A stretch of DNA of 64,000 bases from Silene latifolia (Eukaryota > Streptophyta > Magnoliopsida > Caryophyllales > Caryophyllaceae): assembly GCF_048544455.1 (NCBI RefSeq), contig NC_133538.1, forward strand, positions 253,380,491 to 253,444,490, read 5' to 3'. Shown here in pieces: positions 12,288-23,378 of the stretch; position 1 is the stretch's first letter; every line of letters starts with the position of its first letter. The translations under genes were made by a program, and so were the position numbers. Below the pieces are notes generated by a model that was given only the letters and a program-made list of their open reading frames with translations, did no database searches and was not told the DNA's origin.

Positions 12288-12326
12288 CCCTTCCACAAAC
12301 CAAATCGCACAATGTCCCCATTGTGC
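12288..12326 (-). promoter_or_regulatory. E2 internal hairpin plus polypurine-like unit
   Basis: The plus strand shows GCACAATGTCCCCATTGTGC at 12307-12326, a perfect 8-bp stem with a 4-base loop (GGGA on the minus strand). On the minus strand it is followed by GATTTGGTTTGTGGAAGGG, which resembles the true polypurine tract about 1.45 kb downstream at 10841-10860 but has one base change inside the G run. Confidence 0.65.
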
Positions 12327-12688
12327 AAAATCATATTAGAAAATAAAAGGGAAATCGGATTTTTGTGATAAATAATAACTAAACCAGACATGAAGTTAAA
12401 CTCGAAAACTCACAAGACTTTAAGCGCAGCAGGAAAAGTCCCCAAACCAGTGTGAGCTAGAAGGTTTCAGTAGCCAGCAGTGCTACCATAGGTACCTGAA
12501 AAGAAACCAAAGTACAACACAGAATTCCGAGAAAACAATTTACGAAACGCAAAATTTATGTGTAAAATAAGAAAACGGAAGAAAACAGAAATGAATCGGA
12601 AAATAAAGTGGAGAAAATACTCCCTCAACTCCGCAATCGACCAAACACAGCAGGGGAATGGTCGTGAACAGATACAACAGCGGTAAGC

Positions 12689-12793
12689 GGTCGATCGACC
12701 ATAGCATCCAGTCGATCGACCAGGGATGACAAGAACAGAAGCCCTTGGAATCGCGGCTCAGTCGATCGACCATAGCAACCAGTCGATCGACTG
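12689..12793. repeat. E2 internal TCGATCGA cluster
   Basis: Four GTCGATCGAC-type motifs at irregular spacing lie in the region downstream of protease. The equivalent place in A holds the cluster at 23619-23688 and 33501-33569. Confidence 0.7.
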
Positions 12794-13177
12794 AGAAACC
12801 TGCTGTAAGTTTCTGCTTTCTTCGAATTAACTCAATAAATTGAGCTAATATGGTCTATGAACCCGCAAATGCACATAATAACGCGCCCAAAATTGCGCAA
12901 AACCCAAATGTAAAGTCTAAAGTCCTTAAATCCTAAGCAAACTTATTAAAGCGAAGTCTCGCGCAAAACAAAACAATAAAAAGTCTAACAAAAGAAATAA
13001 AATGTTTTTTAGAAAAGTCTTAATCAACTAATAGTTGATCAAAAATGGCCACGGAATGGCCCACTTGCTCGGCTTCTGGCTACAAGAGGTAGCCTCTATA
13101 GTGCTCATCTCCTCAGCGGGGCTCCTAACTACTCCAATATCCGCAGAACTCAACGAATCAACATCTCTAACCTCTTC

Positions 13178-14160
13178 TCAATCAATGACCTCGTCTGGCT
13201 CATCAAAATCCAAATCGGACTCCGTCACCTTGACTGGCTCCTCATCAGGCTCCTCATCTATTCCATAGCTAAGACATCCTAGACCGCCTCTTTGAACGAT
13301 TGGCTCCTTCACAGCTGGAGTAACATGCGGCTCTTCCTTCCCCAAACCATTTCCTGCAATAGTCAAAACATAAGAATCTTCCTCCAATTTTCTCCCTATC
13401 TAGGGCGGAGGTGTTATAGCAATAATAGGCATAGGGGCAGGCATATCAGAAAGTATAAAATAAGATTTCTTCTCATAAATCGTATTACAAGTGACTGGCC
13501 ACATAGGATCTTTCTTCTTAGCGGTCTGGGCAAAAATAATGGACTGTTCCCTACTTTAAAGGCCAATGTCGCCGAGCCAACATCTATAACTGCACCAACA
13601 GTGTGCAGAAATGGTCTACCCAAAATGATAGGAATGTGAGCATCCTTGGGTATATCTAGTACAACTAAGTCAACTGGGAAAAATAACTTTCCTATTTGCA
13701 CGGGAATATCCTCTAAGACTCCTATAGGCTGGACCGCAGAATGATCAGCCATCTGTACTATCATGTTAGTAATTGCAAACCTAGTCAATTTCAATTTCTT
13801 AGCAAGACTCAAAGGCATAACACTAATGATAGCTCCTAGATCACATAATGCCTTCTCAATTGAGAAGGTACCAATATTACAAGGAACAGAAAAGCTACCA
13901 GGGTCAGTTAGCTTATGAGGTGCAGTATAAGTCAAATAGGAACATGACTCCTCAGTTAGTGCGACAGATTGCACAGTATCAACTGACTTCTTTTTAGACA
14001 AAAGCCGCTTCATAAACATTGTGTAAGCAGGCACTTGATTAACTAATTCTAGGAAAGGAACTTGCACATTTAAACAACGAATAACATTTTCAAATTTGTT
14101 AAAAGATACCTGTTCCTTTGTCGGCACCAATCTCTCTGGATAAGGGGCTGTAAGAAGCAA
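13178..14160 (-). pseudogene. Retropepsin-type protease with acidic C-terminal tail (E2)
   Basis: The frame at 14160-13414 contains KALCDLGAIISVMPLS (active site DLGA) and, about 75 residues later, IPIILGRPFLHTVGAVIDV, the two hallmarks of the Athila protease. After a frameshift near 13400 a conserved PPP segment leads into a 70-residue acidic tail (13387-13178, Glu/Asp-rich with EEPDEEPV). The same tail position is occupied in E4 (38825-38391) and E5. The upstream frame 14339-14070 is the Lys/Asp-rich linker. No polymerase follows. Confidence 0.8.
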
Positions 14161-14421
14161 CTTAGCCCTCTCTCTAAGTCTCTCACACCGGCATCAGTGG
14201 ATTTCGGTTGAAAATCCACTACTTTGTCATTGTTGTAGCTCGAACCTTCTTCAGACCATCTTAGGAATGAACCATTGACCGTCAGGGGGTCATAATTTGG
14301 AATCGGAACTGACCCATCAGCATTTGGATCTTGCCTCAATAATTTCGTAGTCGTCGTACCCCGAAATAAGTGGTCCCTCTAGTTATCTGCCATTGGAGGA
14401 CGAAAAGGTTCACGATCAGCA

Positions 14422-14541
14422 GCACTGTCAGTCGATCGACCATGTAGGTCAGTCGATCGGCGGCTTCCTCGAGACCGAAAGTACATCTTATTACTGGCTG
14501 GTGGTCGATCGACCATGGGTGTCAGTCGATCGACCGACATA
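14422..14541. repeat. TCGATCGA cluster at the E2 gag-protease junction
   Basis: Four GTCGATCGAC/GTCGATCGGC motifs lie in the gag C-terminal linker. Read in the gag frame they encode repeated Gly/Ser-Arg-Ser-Thr units, for example GRSTDTHGRSTTS. Confidence 0.75.
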
Positions 14542-16097
14542 CCTGCTGATCGTCTTTTTCTTGTTAGTGTTCACTATGGTCTTTTTCTTGCTCGGTTCCA
14601 CCTCATCTTTTTCATTAACGTCTTCGACCATAGCGGGCCCATCAAGGGTAGACCCACTCCTCAAAGTGATCGCATTTAGAGTCTCTTTTTTATCCGGCTG
14701 CGACGGTAAATACCCCGGAGCTCTAGTTGCACTTTTGCTTGCCAATTGGGCAATTTGACTCTCTAACATTTTTATAGAAGTCTCTCTAGCTAGAGAATCC
14801 TTTTGCAGCAAACCCGACAGATTTTGAACCATGTTTTTCAATTCAGAAATATCAGAACCTTGAAATAGCTGCTGCTGAGGCACATAGCGAGGCTTTTGAT
14901 ACTGCTGCTGCTTATGAGGGGGCAAATAACTCTGCTGCTGCTGTGGGCCCGGATTAAGGACATTTTGGTTAGTCCACCTCAAATTGGGGTGAACATTAGA
15001 GGGATCGGGATAAGTAACAGTCTGCCTATAATGTTGAAAGGCAGCACATGTTTCATTCGAACTAGTACAAAATTCCGAAATATGTCCCTCTCCTCCACAT
15101 CTTTTGCATGTAAAGGGACCGTCTGAAACTGCATTAACTTTATATATCCCTCCTTTTTGAGATCCCCCAAAATCTATCTTGTCGAATCTTGTAGTAAGGG
15201 TTTCTATTGCATCTACAGCAGGAAATTCAGTTGATCTTCTCTGATTTCCTCTAGAATTCCCATGTTGAGGTTTATGGGTGGCCAGTTCATCGATGATTTT
15301 CACCCCTTTGTCTAACCGCTATTTTCTTAAAATCTCCCATTAGCTGTAGCATCTAGAATAGCTCTCTGATCATCATAAAGACCATTATAGAATTGCTGGC
15401 ACATAAACCATTTCTCAAACCCATGGTGCGGAATAGTTCGCACCAGTCTTTTGAAACAGACCCATGCCTCATGAAAATCTTCTTTAGGACCCTGTTTAAA
15501 GCTCGTGATCTGAGCTCTAATCGCATTGGTCTTTGATGCAGAGAAATATTTCTTATAGAATGCTAGGGCCAGCGAATTCCAGTCAGTAATCCCGTTAGCA
15601 GCTCGATCCAGATCTCGGTACCATTCCCTTGCAGCATCGCGAAGCGAGAATATGAACATCGTCTCCTTTAACTGGTCCTGGGTCACACCTACTGGTGGGG
15701 GTATGGAACAGCAGTAGTCAATGAATGTCTCGGAGTGACTGGCTATACTTGCATCTTTATTTGTAGCTCCCCCAAATTGGTTTCTCTCAACGAAGTTAAT
15801 GTAAGACGGTTTCGGTTCGAATTTCCTTTCCGTCCCGGCTGGCAATGCGAATCCCTTATAGAGATTTTCGGCATTTGGCTCGGAGTGACTGGCTATACTT
15901 GCTTCTTCAGCCATATCTGGAGATGTAACGGTCTCAGCTGAAGAAGTAGAAACAGGGGACGAAGGTGGGTCCTCCTCAAATAGCTCGTTCTCGTAGTAAC
16001 TGGACAGAGTACTCAGCTCTTCCTCTGTCGGCAATACTCTAGATGATCGTCTCAACTCGCGCAAAGTCCTTTCGATCTCAGGATCTAATGGTCTCAA
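14491..16097 (-). pseudogene. Gag polyprotein (E2)
   Basis: Two segments, 16097-15327 (capsid) and 15303-14491 (nucleocapsid and linker), are separated by a stop and frame change near 15310. Capsid motifs are YINFVERNQFGG, GVTQDQ, WNSLALAFYKKYF, ITSFKQGPKEDFHEAW and FYNGLYDDQRAIL. The zinc knuckle CKRCGGEGHISEFC is intact (CX2CX4HX4C). There is no clear ATG at the expected start; the MPRS-like start seen in A, E5 and E6 is not recognisable. The segment ASIASHSE occurs twice (see findings), the second time replacing the conserved DPxxHME motif. Confidence 0.85.
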
Positions 16098-16224
16098 TTC
16101 ACCACCCTGTGACCCGCGGATAAGAGGAAACTACAAGTAGAATATGAGAAGAGTTTAAGGAACAGATGTCCCTTAAACTAAGAAAAAGACCAAAATAAAT
16201 ACAGCTAAAATTAAACAATTGCCT

Positions 16225-16241
16225 CCCCGGCAACGGCGCCA
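16225..16241 (-). other. Primer-binding site, tRNA-Asp (E2)
   Basis: The minus strand reads TGGCGCCGTTGCCGGGG, a perfect complement to the 3' end of tRNA-Asp, 5 bases from the LTR edge at 16247. Confidence 0.92.
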
Positions 16242-16246
16242 AAATT

Positions 16247-17773
16247 TAATACCGTCGTAGAGTACCAAAGATAAATTTATAAATCCAAATTACTACTATA
16301 GCTAGTGGCAGTCAGGGTCGAACCATAGAGAGGCGATGCAATTAATAGTTGTCTAATTCTAGTCTAAGGTAACAGTTTTAAGGGGGTTTGACTTGAATAG
16401 TTATATAACTAAAAGCAATCAAATTTAAAATAAACTAAAGCAAGTAAATGAGTAATTAAAGAAATAAGACGAAATCAAATATTAAAAGGATGCTAAGATG
16501 GTCGGTTCACTGTAGTTTCGGAGGCGATATCCTAGGTAAGTCTGAGATAATCACGTAGGACGGGAAAATAAGAAGTCCTCTCGGTCCATTCTTAACAGGT
16601 AGCATCTTTCGATCTCACTACGGGTCCCTAATATCACTAGTATTAAATCTCGCCCTGAAAAGTGATTTAAAAGCCTAAATTAACTTATCTCTCGATCTTT
16701 TTAATTTAGTCGTCTTAATTAAGTAGTCTATTTCCCTCCCCTATCTTTCGATCTTATCGGGTCGGTCAATTCCTAAGCATTCAACTAGTCGCGTGCACTC
16801 GATTCGTCAAATATTGCAATTAAATTAATTAAGTCGAAGCAATTCTCACGTGAGCCGGTCGATCGACCAGGGTAGGCAGTCGATCGACCTTCGCGCGACT
16901 TAGGTCAACCTATTCTACGCCGGCTACACTACAGGTCCCCTACATCCTAGCACAAAGTGTTTAGCTACTCATGATAAAATTCATAACAACAATGAAATTA
17001 ATAATTAACGAAATTTGATGCATGATTGAATAGACTAAACAAATAATATGCATAAATGAAATAAGGCTTGGGAATCTACTTTACCCAATTCTAATCTATG
17101 AACGAATAAAGATAAACTGATAGTAAACAGTCGGAATTACCGAATGAAAACAGGAGGAAGAATCCCAAAGCATGAACGAAAGTAAAGCTAATAAAATAGA
17201 TTGTATTGAATGATTATGAGATCTAATGCTAAACTTGATATTGAACCCTAATTATTTCCCTAAAATTCTATGATGATCTTCTGAAACCTAAAGTTACGTT
17301 ATATAGATAGTCTTACGTAACTTTTATTGCAAAAAATTAAATACATTGGGCTTTCTCGTCTTTTAATTTCCGTCAGCTCGTGGGGTGGTCGATCGACCAC
17401 TTCGACCAGTCGATCGACCAAGGTGCGCTGTACAGGAACTTCTGATAATCGTACTATGGTCGATCGACCAAGAGCACCAGTCTATCGACCACTTCAACAG
17501 GTACATGGCTCCAAAAGCTTCGTAAATCCGTCTTTCAGGCCTCGATACGCGCACCAAGTTTATTTCCCGAGTCTTTACTATATGTCAAATGCAATGCTAA
17601 GTCTTTAGGGTCGGATTCGACTTGATTTCCGCTAGATTCTTCACATTTCTGCAATATTATACAAAAATACGAAAGTAGACGGAAATAGTGAAAATAGTAG
17701 CATAAACTACATAATTGAGCTCTGAAATGCGTGTGAAATAGGTTGTAAAATATCATATTTAGGACACACATCA
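16247..17773 (-). repeat. E2 5' LTR
   Basis: The 1527-bp partner of 9320-10840 differs by scattered substitutions and small indels, so the insertion is not very recent. TCGATCGA motifs lie at 16855-16889 and 17390-17494, as in the other copy. Confidence 0.93.
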
Positions 17774-18046
17774 CTTACCTTTGACCTTTATTAGGCCATG
17801 GTGAACCGACAATTCTAGCTATTTTCCCTTATATTTTTATACTCGTTTTCTACACTTCATTTCTTTACTTTTCGCTACATTAGTTTAGTAATCAAACAAA
17901 ATCAAACCCCCAGACTAGTTACCTCGACAGATTAGATTTAGTAAATAGAACAAATTGTCTCACTGTGGATACGATCCCGACTTCCTCTACTGCATTAGTT
18001 TAGGCCAGTTGGTTTATCTTTGATAGGTGTGCGATTTAGCTTGTCA
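17774..18046 (+). repeat. 5' LTR of A, final fragment
   Basis: It starts with the second copy of CTTAC and continues the LTR broken at 9319, matching 44951-45221. It ends TTAGCTTGTCA, followed by the primer site. Confidence 0.92.
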
Positions 18047-18051
18047 AATTT

Positions 18052-18068
18052 TGGCGCCGTTTCCGGGG
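18052..18068 (+). other. Primer-binding site, tRNA-Asp (A)
   Basis: TGGCGCCGTTTCCGGGG matches the tRNA-Asp complement with one mismatch (T for G). It lies 5 bases after the LTR end. Confidence 0.9.
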
Positions 18069-18164
18069 AGGCAACAATTCTCTGTTTGCTTATTTAGTTT
18101 GTCTTGTCTCAGGGGACATTAGTTCCTTGAGACCGTTCTCATTACTTTCTTTAGTGTTTTATTT

Positions 18165-19770
18165 ATGCCCAGGTCTCACAGGTCCGAGCTCGTGCCATAT
18201 GATTCTGAACCAGAAAAGACATTTGGAGCTAGACGAAATTTTTTGAAGGAAGTCCGCTAAGCAGATGACTTGAGTACGCTTGACGCCGCTTACGCCAGTT
18301 TTATTGCAGAAAATCAGTCTTTTGAAGAAGACACTTCTACTTCTGCAACTACTACAATCATGCCTACTTTAGCAAGTCACTCAGAGCCTACCCTTGAATC
18401 CATTCCTAAGGGATTCAAACTCCCTACAACAGATAATGGGACTTTCGAGATAAATCCATCCTACATTAACTTGGTAGAAAGAAATATGTTTGGAGGGGGA
18501 GCTACAGAAGACCCTGCTACACATATGGAGAGATTCGTTACTTACTGCTGCTTCATACCCTTGACTGCGGGGGTGACCCAGGACCAAGTAAAACATGTGC
18601 TTTTCTCATTCTCTCTGCGAGACGGTGCTGCAGAGTGGCTGTGTGATTTAGACATGGAAGATAAGGGGATTACAAATTGGAACAGCTTAGCTCTTGCCTT
18701 TTACAAGAGATATTTTCCGCCCTAGAAGACAAATGCCTTGAGAAATCAAATCACTAGCTTCAAACAAGGTCCTACTGAGGACTTAAATGAGGCATGGCTC
18801 TGTTTTAAGAGACTGGTTTGTTCACTCCCTCACCATGGGTTTGAGAAGCGGTTTCTCTGCAACCAGTTCTACAATGGACTATATGATGACCATCGGGCAT
18901 TACTTGATTCTTCAGCTAACAGGAGATTCCAGGACAACACAAATGATAACAATGCATGGAAACTAATTGACCAAATAGCTACCCATACTGCTAAATATGG
19001 GAACCCCAGAGGTAGTACGAGAGGGGGAAGTTCATCCGATGGAGCTGTTGCAGCTCAGTTAGAGGCATTAACTGCTCAGATTGCCGAAGTAAAGAAAGCC
19101 CGGTCCTTGGGAAACCAGCAGACAGTTCATGCCATGACCCAGCAGGAAACACCTTGTGAGTGATGTGGTATTGCAGGACATGGTGCAGTTGAGTGTATGA
19201 GTCCCTTGGAGCAGGTTCACGCCTTTTAGACCTTCAAACAAGGTACACCATATTAAAATTTCTACAATGAGAGGACCAGGGAGCATCCTAATTTCTCCTA
19301 TCGAAGTCAGAATGTTCTCAACCCAACTCCACCACCGCCACAAGGTCCGAGTCAGACATATACTGTACCTCAGAATCGAGGAAATCAACTACAAGGTGGT
19401 TATCAGAGGAATAATCAAGGAGGTCAACAACATCAAAACAATGACCTATCTCACACAAAGGCCATGCTACAGCAACAGATGGTAGCCTCACAAAATCAAG
19501 AGGAACTTATGACTCAGTTAATGGCGCATAACAAGATGTTGGACAATCAAATTGCCCAACTATCCACTTCAAGTAGACAACCAGGTACATTGTCGTCTCA
19601 GCTTGAGAAGCCACACGACACGGCAAATGTGATTCATCTTCAAAGCGGTCTTACTTATGATGGACCCGTAATGCCTGAGAATGTTGAAGAGGTCATAATT
19701 GAGGAGTTAGATGTGGATGCGGAAGAAAAAGCAGCAGACGAAGCTGCTGTAACGTTTAAAAAAAGTTGAT
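18165..19770 (+). pseudogene. Gag polyprotein (A)
   Basis: One reading frame from the ATG at 18165 (MPRSHRSELV) runs to about 19770 but is cut by stops at 18258, 18723, 19161 and at least two more between 19220 and 19260. Capsid motifs include YINLVERNMFGG, THMERF, GVTQDQ, WNSLALAFYKRYFPP and FYNGLYDDHRALL. The zinc knuckle is CE*CGIAGHGAVEC, with a TGA where Arg (CGA) stands in E6. A Gln-rich coiled stretch follows (about 19464-19560), then an acidic segment. The protease continues in the same frame. The open frame between stops suggests fairly recent decay. Confidence 0.88.
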
Positions 19771-19903
19771 CGACTGAAGTTGATAGTTGATCGACTAAAA
19801 CCACAGAAAAGAAAATTGGCGAGACTGAAAATAGTCGATCGACTGGAAAAAGTGGTCGATCGACTGAGCATAGTAGTCGATCGACTGGTTTAGTTAGTCG
19901 ATC
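19764..19903. repeat. TCGATCGA cluster at the gag-protease junction of A
   Basis: About six GTTGATCGAC/GTCGATCGAC motifs are spaced 15-30 bases apart. In the gag frame they read as SRST/GRST repeats. The same junction carries a cluster in E2, E5 and E6. Confidence 0.8.
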
Positions 19904-19989
19904 AAATTTTGCACCAGACGGGTTCACTGATCTGTCATCCATTACTACTGGAACGCCTTCTATTGTTGATAAGGCGTCAATTTCTGACA

Positions 19990-20630
19990 AAGGGAAGAGT
20001 AAAGTTGCTGACCCGCCAATCGTAATCAAGGTTCCTTTTCCAGGGCGCCTAAAGAACACAAAAGTCGAGCAGCAATTCGGTATATTCTTGGAGGTCGCCA
20101 AAAATCTTTAGGTAACTTTACCTTTTACCGAAATAATTACCCCGGTACCCTCTTATGCTAAATTTATGGACATCTTGACCCGTAAGAGTAGCTTTAACGA
20201 GGTAGAGACCATTGCTTTTACAGAAGAGTGTAGTGAACTCCTACAAAGCAAGTCTCCACCAAAATTGAAGGATCCTGGTAGTTTTTCAATTCCCTGTACA
20301 ATTGACACTCATGTAATAGATAAAGCTTCATGCGATTTGGGTGCCAGTGTCAGTATCATACCCTATTTGGTTTGCGAGAAACTGAATATGGGGCATCTTA
20401 AAGTTACCAATGTCACCCTACAAATGGCCGACCGAACAGTTAAGCGACCTCTAGGTGTATTAGAGGATGTCCCGGTTAAGATAGGTAAATTATTTATACC
20501 TGTTGATTTCATTGTATTGGATATGGCCGAGGATACTCAGATTCCTAAAATCTTGGGTAAGCCATTTTTTGCATACTGCAGGAGCTATTATTGATGTCAA
20601 AAGGGACGTTTGACTTTCGAGGTAGGGGAT
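19990..20630 (+). pseudogene. Retropepsin-type protease (A)
   Basis: It continues the gag frame. The fold starts around LKDPGSFSIPCTI; the active site is CDLGASVSIIP, followed by NVTLQMADRTVKRPLGVLEDVPV and IPKILGKPFF. A T-run expansion near 20567 shifts the frame just before the AGAIIDV strand. A TAG lies near 20110, where other copies have an open codon in the LxVTLPF segment. Confidence 0.85.
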
Positions 20631-20729
20631 GATATGGTTACTTTTAATTTGGCTAGCACGCTGTCTAAGCCTATGATAGAGGATACATGATTATGCTGTA
20701 AACATTGTAGATGAATCTATCTTTGATTA

Positions 20730-21640
20730 TTGGACGGGATCCCTTCTTGGGACCCGTTAGAAGCTTTGATAGCTCTTGATGCTTTTGTAAAGGATGAGCA
20801 GGTTGACTACAAGACGATGAAAGGTGCTCTAAAAGGTATGAAGTTCACTATTTATAAAGGTGAGACGGTAAATGCCATTAGGAAAACCTCTTATGCTGCT
20901 GAGGTAAAGATACCAGAGCGTAAACCTCTTCCTTCTCATCTTAAATATATGTTCTTAGATGATTCTGAGCAATATCCTGTTATTGTTAATGCTAAACTTG
21001 ATGATAACCAACTTTCTGCTTTGTTGATCGTTCTTAAGAAAAACATAAAGGATCTAGGATACAGTTTAGATGACCTTAAAGGCATCAGTCCTGACATTTG
21101 TATGTTCAGAATTGAGCTAGAGAAATGATATAAACCTTGCCAGTAGGGTCAGCAAAAGTTGTGGTTATGGCAGAGGTGATGAAACTACTTGATGCAGGTA
21201 TCATTTACACCGTTGGCAACTCTAAGTGGGTAAGTCCAGTTCAGGTAGTCCCTAAGAAAGAAGGGACTACGGTGATGAGAAATGAGAAAAATGAATTAAT
21301 ACCAGCTAGAGTAGTAACAGGTTGGTGGATGTGCATTGACTATAGAAAATTAAATGCCGCCACTAAGAAAGATCACTTTTCTCTCCCTTTTATTGATAAG
21401 ATGATAAAAAGACTAGCCTCACATAAATTTTTATGTTATTTAGATGAATATTCAGGTTTCTTTCAAATCCCAATCCATCATGACGATCAGGAAAATACTT
21501 GCCCATATGGCGTTTTTGCTTATCATAGAATGCCATTTGGATTGTGTAATGCCCCAGCTACCTTCAGAGGTCTATGATGGGGATATTTTCTGAGTATATA
21601 GAGTGTATTATGGAGGTATTTATGGACGATTTCAGCGTAT
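20730..21640 (+). pseudogene. Reverse transcriptase, 3' part deleted (A)
   Basis: The N-terminal connection (20730-21128) leads, after a frameshift near 21130, into RT proper: VMKLLDAGIIYTV, WVSPVQVVPKKEG, DYRKLNAATKKDHF, YLDEYSGFFQIPIH and YGVFAYHRMPFGLCNAPATF. A second shift precedes the catalytic FMDDFSVY box around 21620. Immediately after this box the sequence jumps to RNase H. The thumb and connection, normally on the order of 130 residues, are missing. The enzyme cannot be functional. Confidence 0.88.
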
Positions 21641-22189
21641 ATGTGTGATACTAGTGACTATGCTATTGGTGCGGTGCTAGGCCAGAGGAAAGACAAAGCT
21701 TTAAGTGCTACTTACTATGCGAGCCGAACTCTAGATGAGGCTCAGGTGAAATATACAACAACACAAAAGGAGCTACTAGCTGTGGTATATGCGTTGGAGA
21801 AATTCAGGTCTTACTTATTAGGTTCGAAAGTTACTGTATTTTCTGACCATGCAGCGCTGAGACACCTATTTGCTAAGAAAGAAGCCAAACTAAGACTATT
21901 GCGATGAATACTCCTTCTTCAGGAGTTTGATTTGGAGATTAAAGATAAGAAAGGCGCTGAGAATGTAGTAGCGGATCATTTATCACGCCTACCATTGCAA
22001 GAAGAGGGAGATTCTTTACCTATTGATGACTCTTTTCCCGATGATATTTTATTGGCTATTTCTAATGCTGAAACTCCTTGGTATGCTGATTATGCTAATT
22101 TTATTTTAGGTGATTTATTACCTCCTGATATGTCATATCAGCAGAGGAAGCGGTTTCTTCACGACGTGAAAAAAATACTTCTGGGATGA
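21641..22189 (+). pseudogene. RNase H domain and linker (A)
   Basis: MCDTSDYAIGAVLGQR is the first catalytic Asp region; YYASRTLDEAQ, TTQKELLAVVYALEKFRSYL (Glu) and FSDHAALRHLF (Asp) follow, all typical of Gypsy RNase H. A TGA at 21905 interrupts the frame; AENVVADHLSRL at about 21957 is the usual end of the domain. The linker to integrase continues to 22189. Confidence 0.88.
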
Positions 22190-23378
22190 TCCTTATCGGT
22201 TTAAAGAATGTGTCGATGGTCTTTACAGACGGTGTATACCGCAGTGCGAGACTAAGGATATCCTAGAAGCGTGCCATTCTTTCTCCTATGGTGGTCACCA
22301 CGGTCCCTCTAGGACCGTGGCTAAGGTACTTCAGTCTGGTTTTTATGGCCATCCATGTTTAAGGCTGCTAAAGATTTTGCTGTAGCTTGTGATGCGTGTC
22401 AGCGAACGGGAAACATTTCAAGGAGACATGAGATGTCTCAGGTTGGCATTTTAGAGGTTGGAGTTTTCGATGTCTGGGGCATCGACTACCAAGGACCATT
22501 CCCGTCTAGCAAAGGCAACAGGTATATTATGGTAGTTGTTGACAACGTGTCCAAATGTGTAGAGGCCGTTGCTTCGGTCCACTGTGATGCAAAGACTGTA
22601 ATCCAGCTTTTCAAAAAGGTAATATTCCCTCGTTTTTGTGTCCCTCAAGTTGTCATCAGCGATGGAGGTATGCATTTCAAAGAAAAACAACATACTGCTC
22701 TTCTGTCCAAATATGGTGTGGAACACCGTAGGGGTTTGGGGGTACCACCCTCAAACTAGTGGTCAGGTAGAAGTTTCCAATCGGGAACTTAAAGAAATCT
22801 TAGGTACAGTTGTTTCAAAATCACGAAAAGACTAGAGTATGAAATTAGATGATACCTTATGGGTGTATAGAACTGCATTTAATACACCAATTGGTGCATC
22901 GCCGTATCGTTTAGTTTATGGTAAGTCTTGTCATTTGCCTGTAGAGCTAGACCATAAGGCATGGTGGGAAATTTGTGAGCTCAATTTTGATTCTAAACTG
23001 TGTGGTGAGAAACGTTTATTGCAGTTAGACGAACTGGAGGAATTTAGGCAAAATGCCTATGACAGTGCCCGCATCTATAAGGAGTAGACTAAGAGATGGC
23101 ATGACAAGAGGATCATACCGCGCGAGTTCCAAGTTGGAGAGATGGTGCTATTGTTCAATGCCCGTCTCCGTCTATTTCCTAGTAAGCTGAAGTCCAGGTG
23201 GAGTGGCCCTTACATGGTAACAACTGTTTTCAAATCCGGGTCAGTTGAGCTAGAGAACTCCGCGGGAGAGAAATTTAAGGTGAATGGTCACCAAGTGAAG
23301 CATTATCACGGTGCTAATGACTTTGTTAAAGTGGTCAAATTGTTGTATTTCGACCCAATTTCTGAACCTGAAGACTGA
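22190..23378 (+). pseudogene. Integrase (A)
   Basis: The zinc-binding HHCC domain is visible as ACHSFSYGGHHG (shifted frame near 22270) and CDACQRTGNI. The catalytic core has WGIDYQGPFP (first Asp), VISDGGMHF (second Asp) and TSGQVEVSNREL (Glu), with a frameshift near 22735 between the last two. The C-terminal part contains [20 protein letters not shown] and a GEMVLLFNARLRLFPSKLKSRWSGPY segment, typical of Athila integrases. The frame closes at 23378. Frame breaks also occur near 22200, 22835 and 23085. Confidence 0.88.

Larger units (their letters stand above)
10880..13177 (-). other. E2 long non-coding region between protease and 3' LTR
   Basis: No credible protein is seen on either strand. 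Contents in minus-strand order: a TCGATCGA cluster (12689-12793), a hairpin plus polypurine-like unit (12288-12326), an A/T-tract stretch GAATTTTTTGAA (12158-12200), about 1.4 kb of sequence clearly homologous to the corresponding parts of E4, A and E5, and one GTCGATCGAC motif near 11533. Confidence 0.7.
9320..17773 (-). mobile_element. E2: complete Athila-like element with gag and protease only
   Basis: The 8454-bp element is bounded by two LTRs and the target duplication CTTAC (9315-9319 and 17774-17778). A's 3' LTR has a single CTTAC at the corresponding place. On the minus strand: 5' LTR, tRNA-Asp primer site, gag, protease, a short acidic tail, then about 2.3 kb of non-coding sequence and the 3' LTR. 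RT, RNase H, integrase and the env-position ORF are all absent, so mobility would need proteins from a related element such as A. Confidence 0.93.

Noticed and set aside
16225..16241. Possible tRNA gene fragments at GGCGCC-containing sites
   Set aside because: Only the 3' 17 bases of tRNA-Asp are matched, next to LTR edges; these are primer-binding sites, not tRNA genes.
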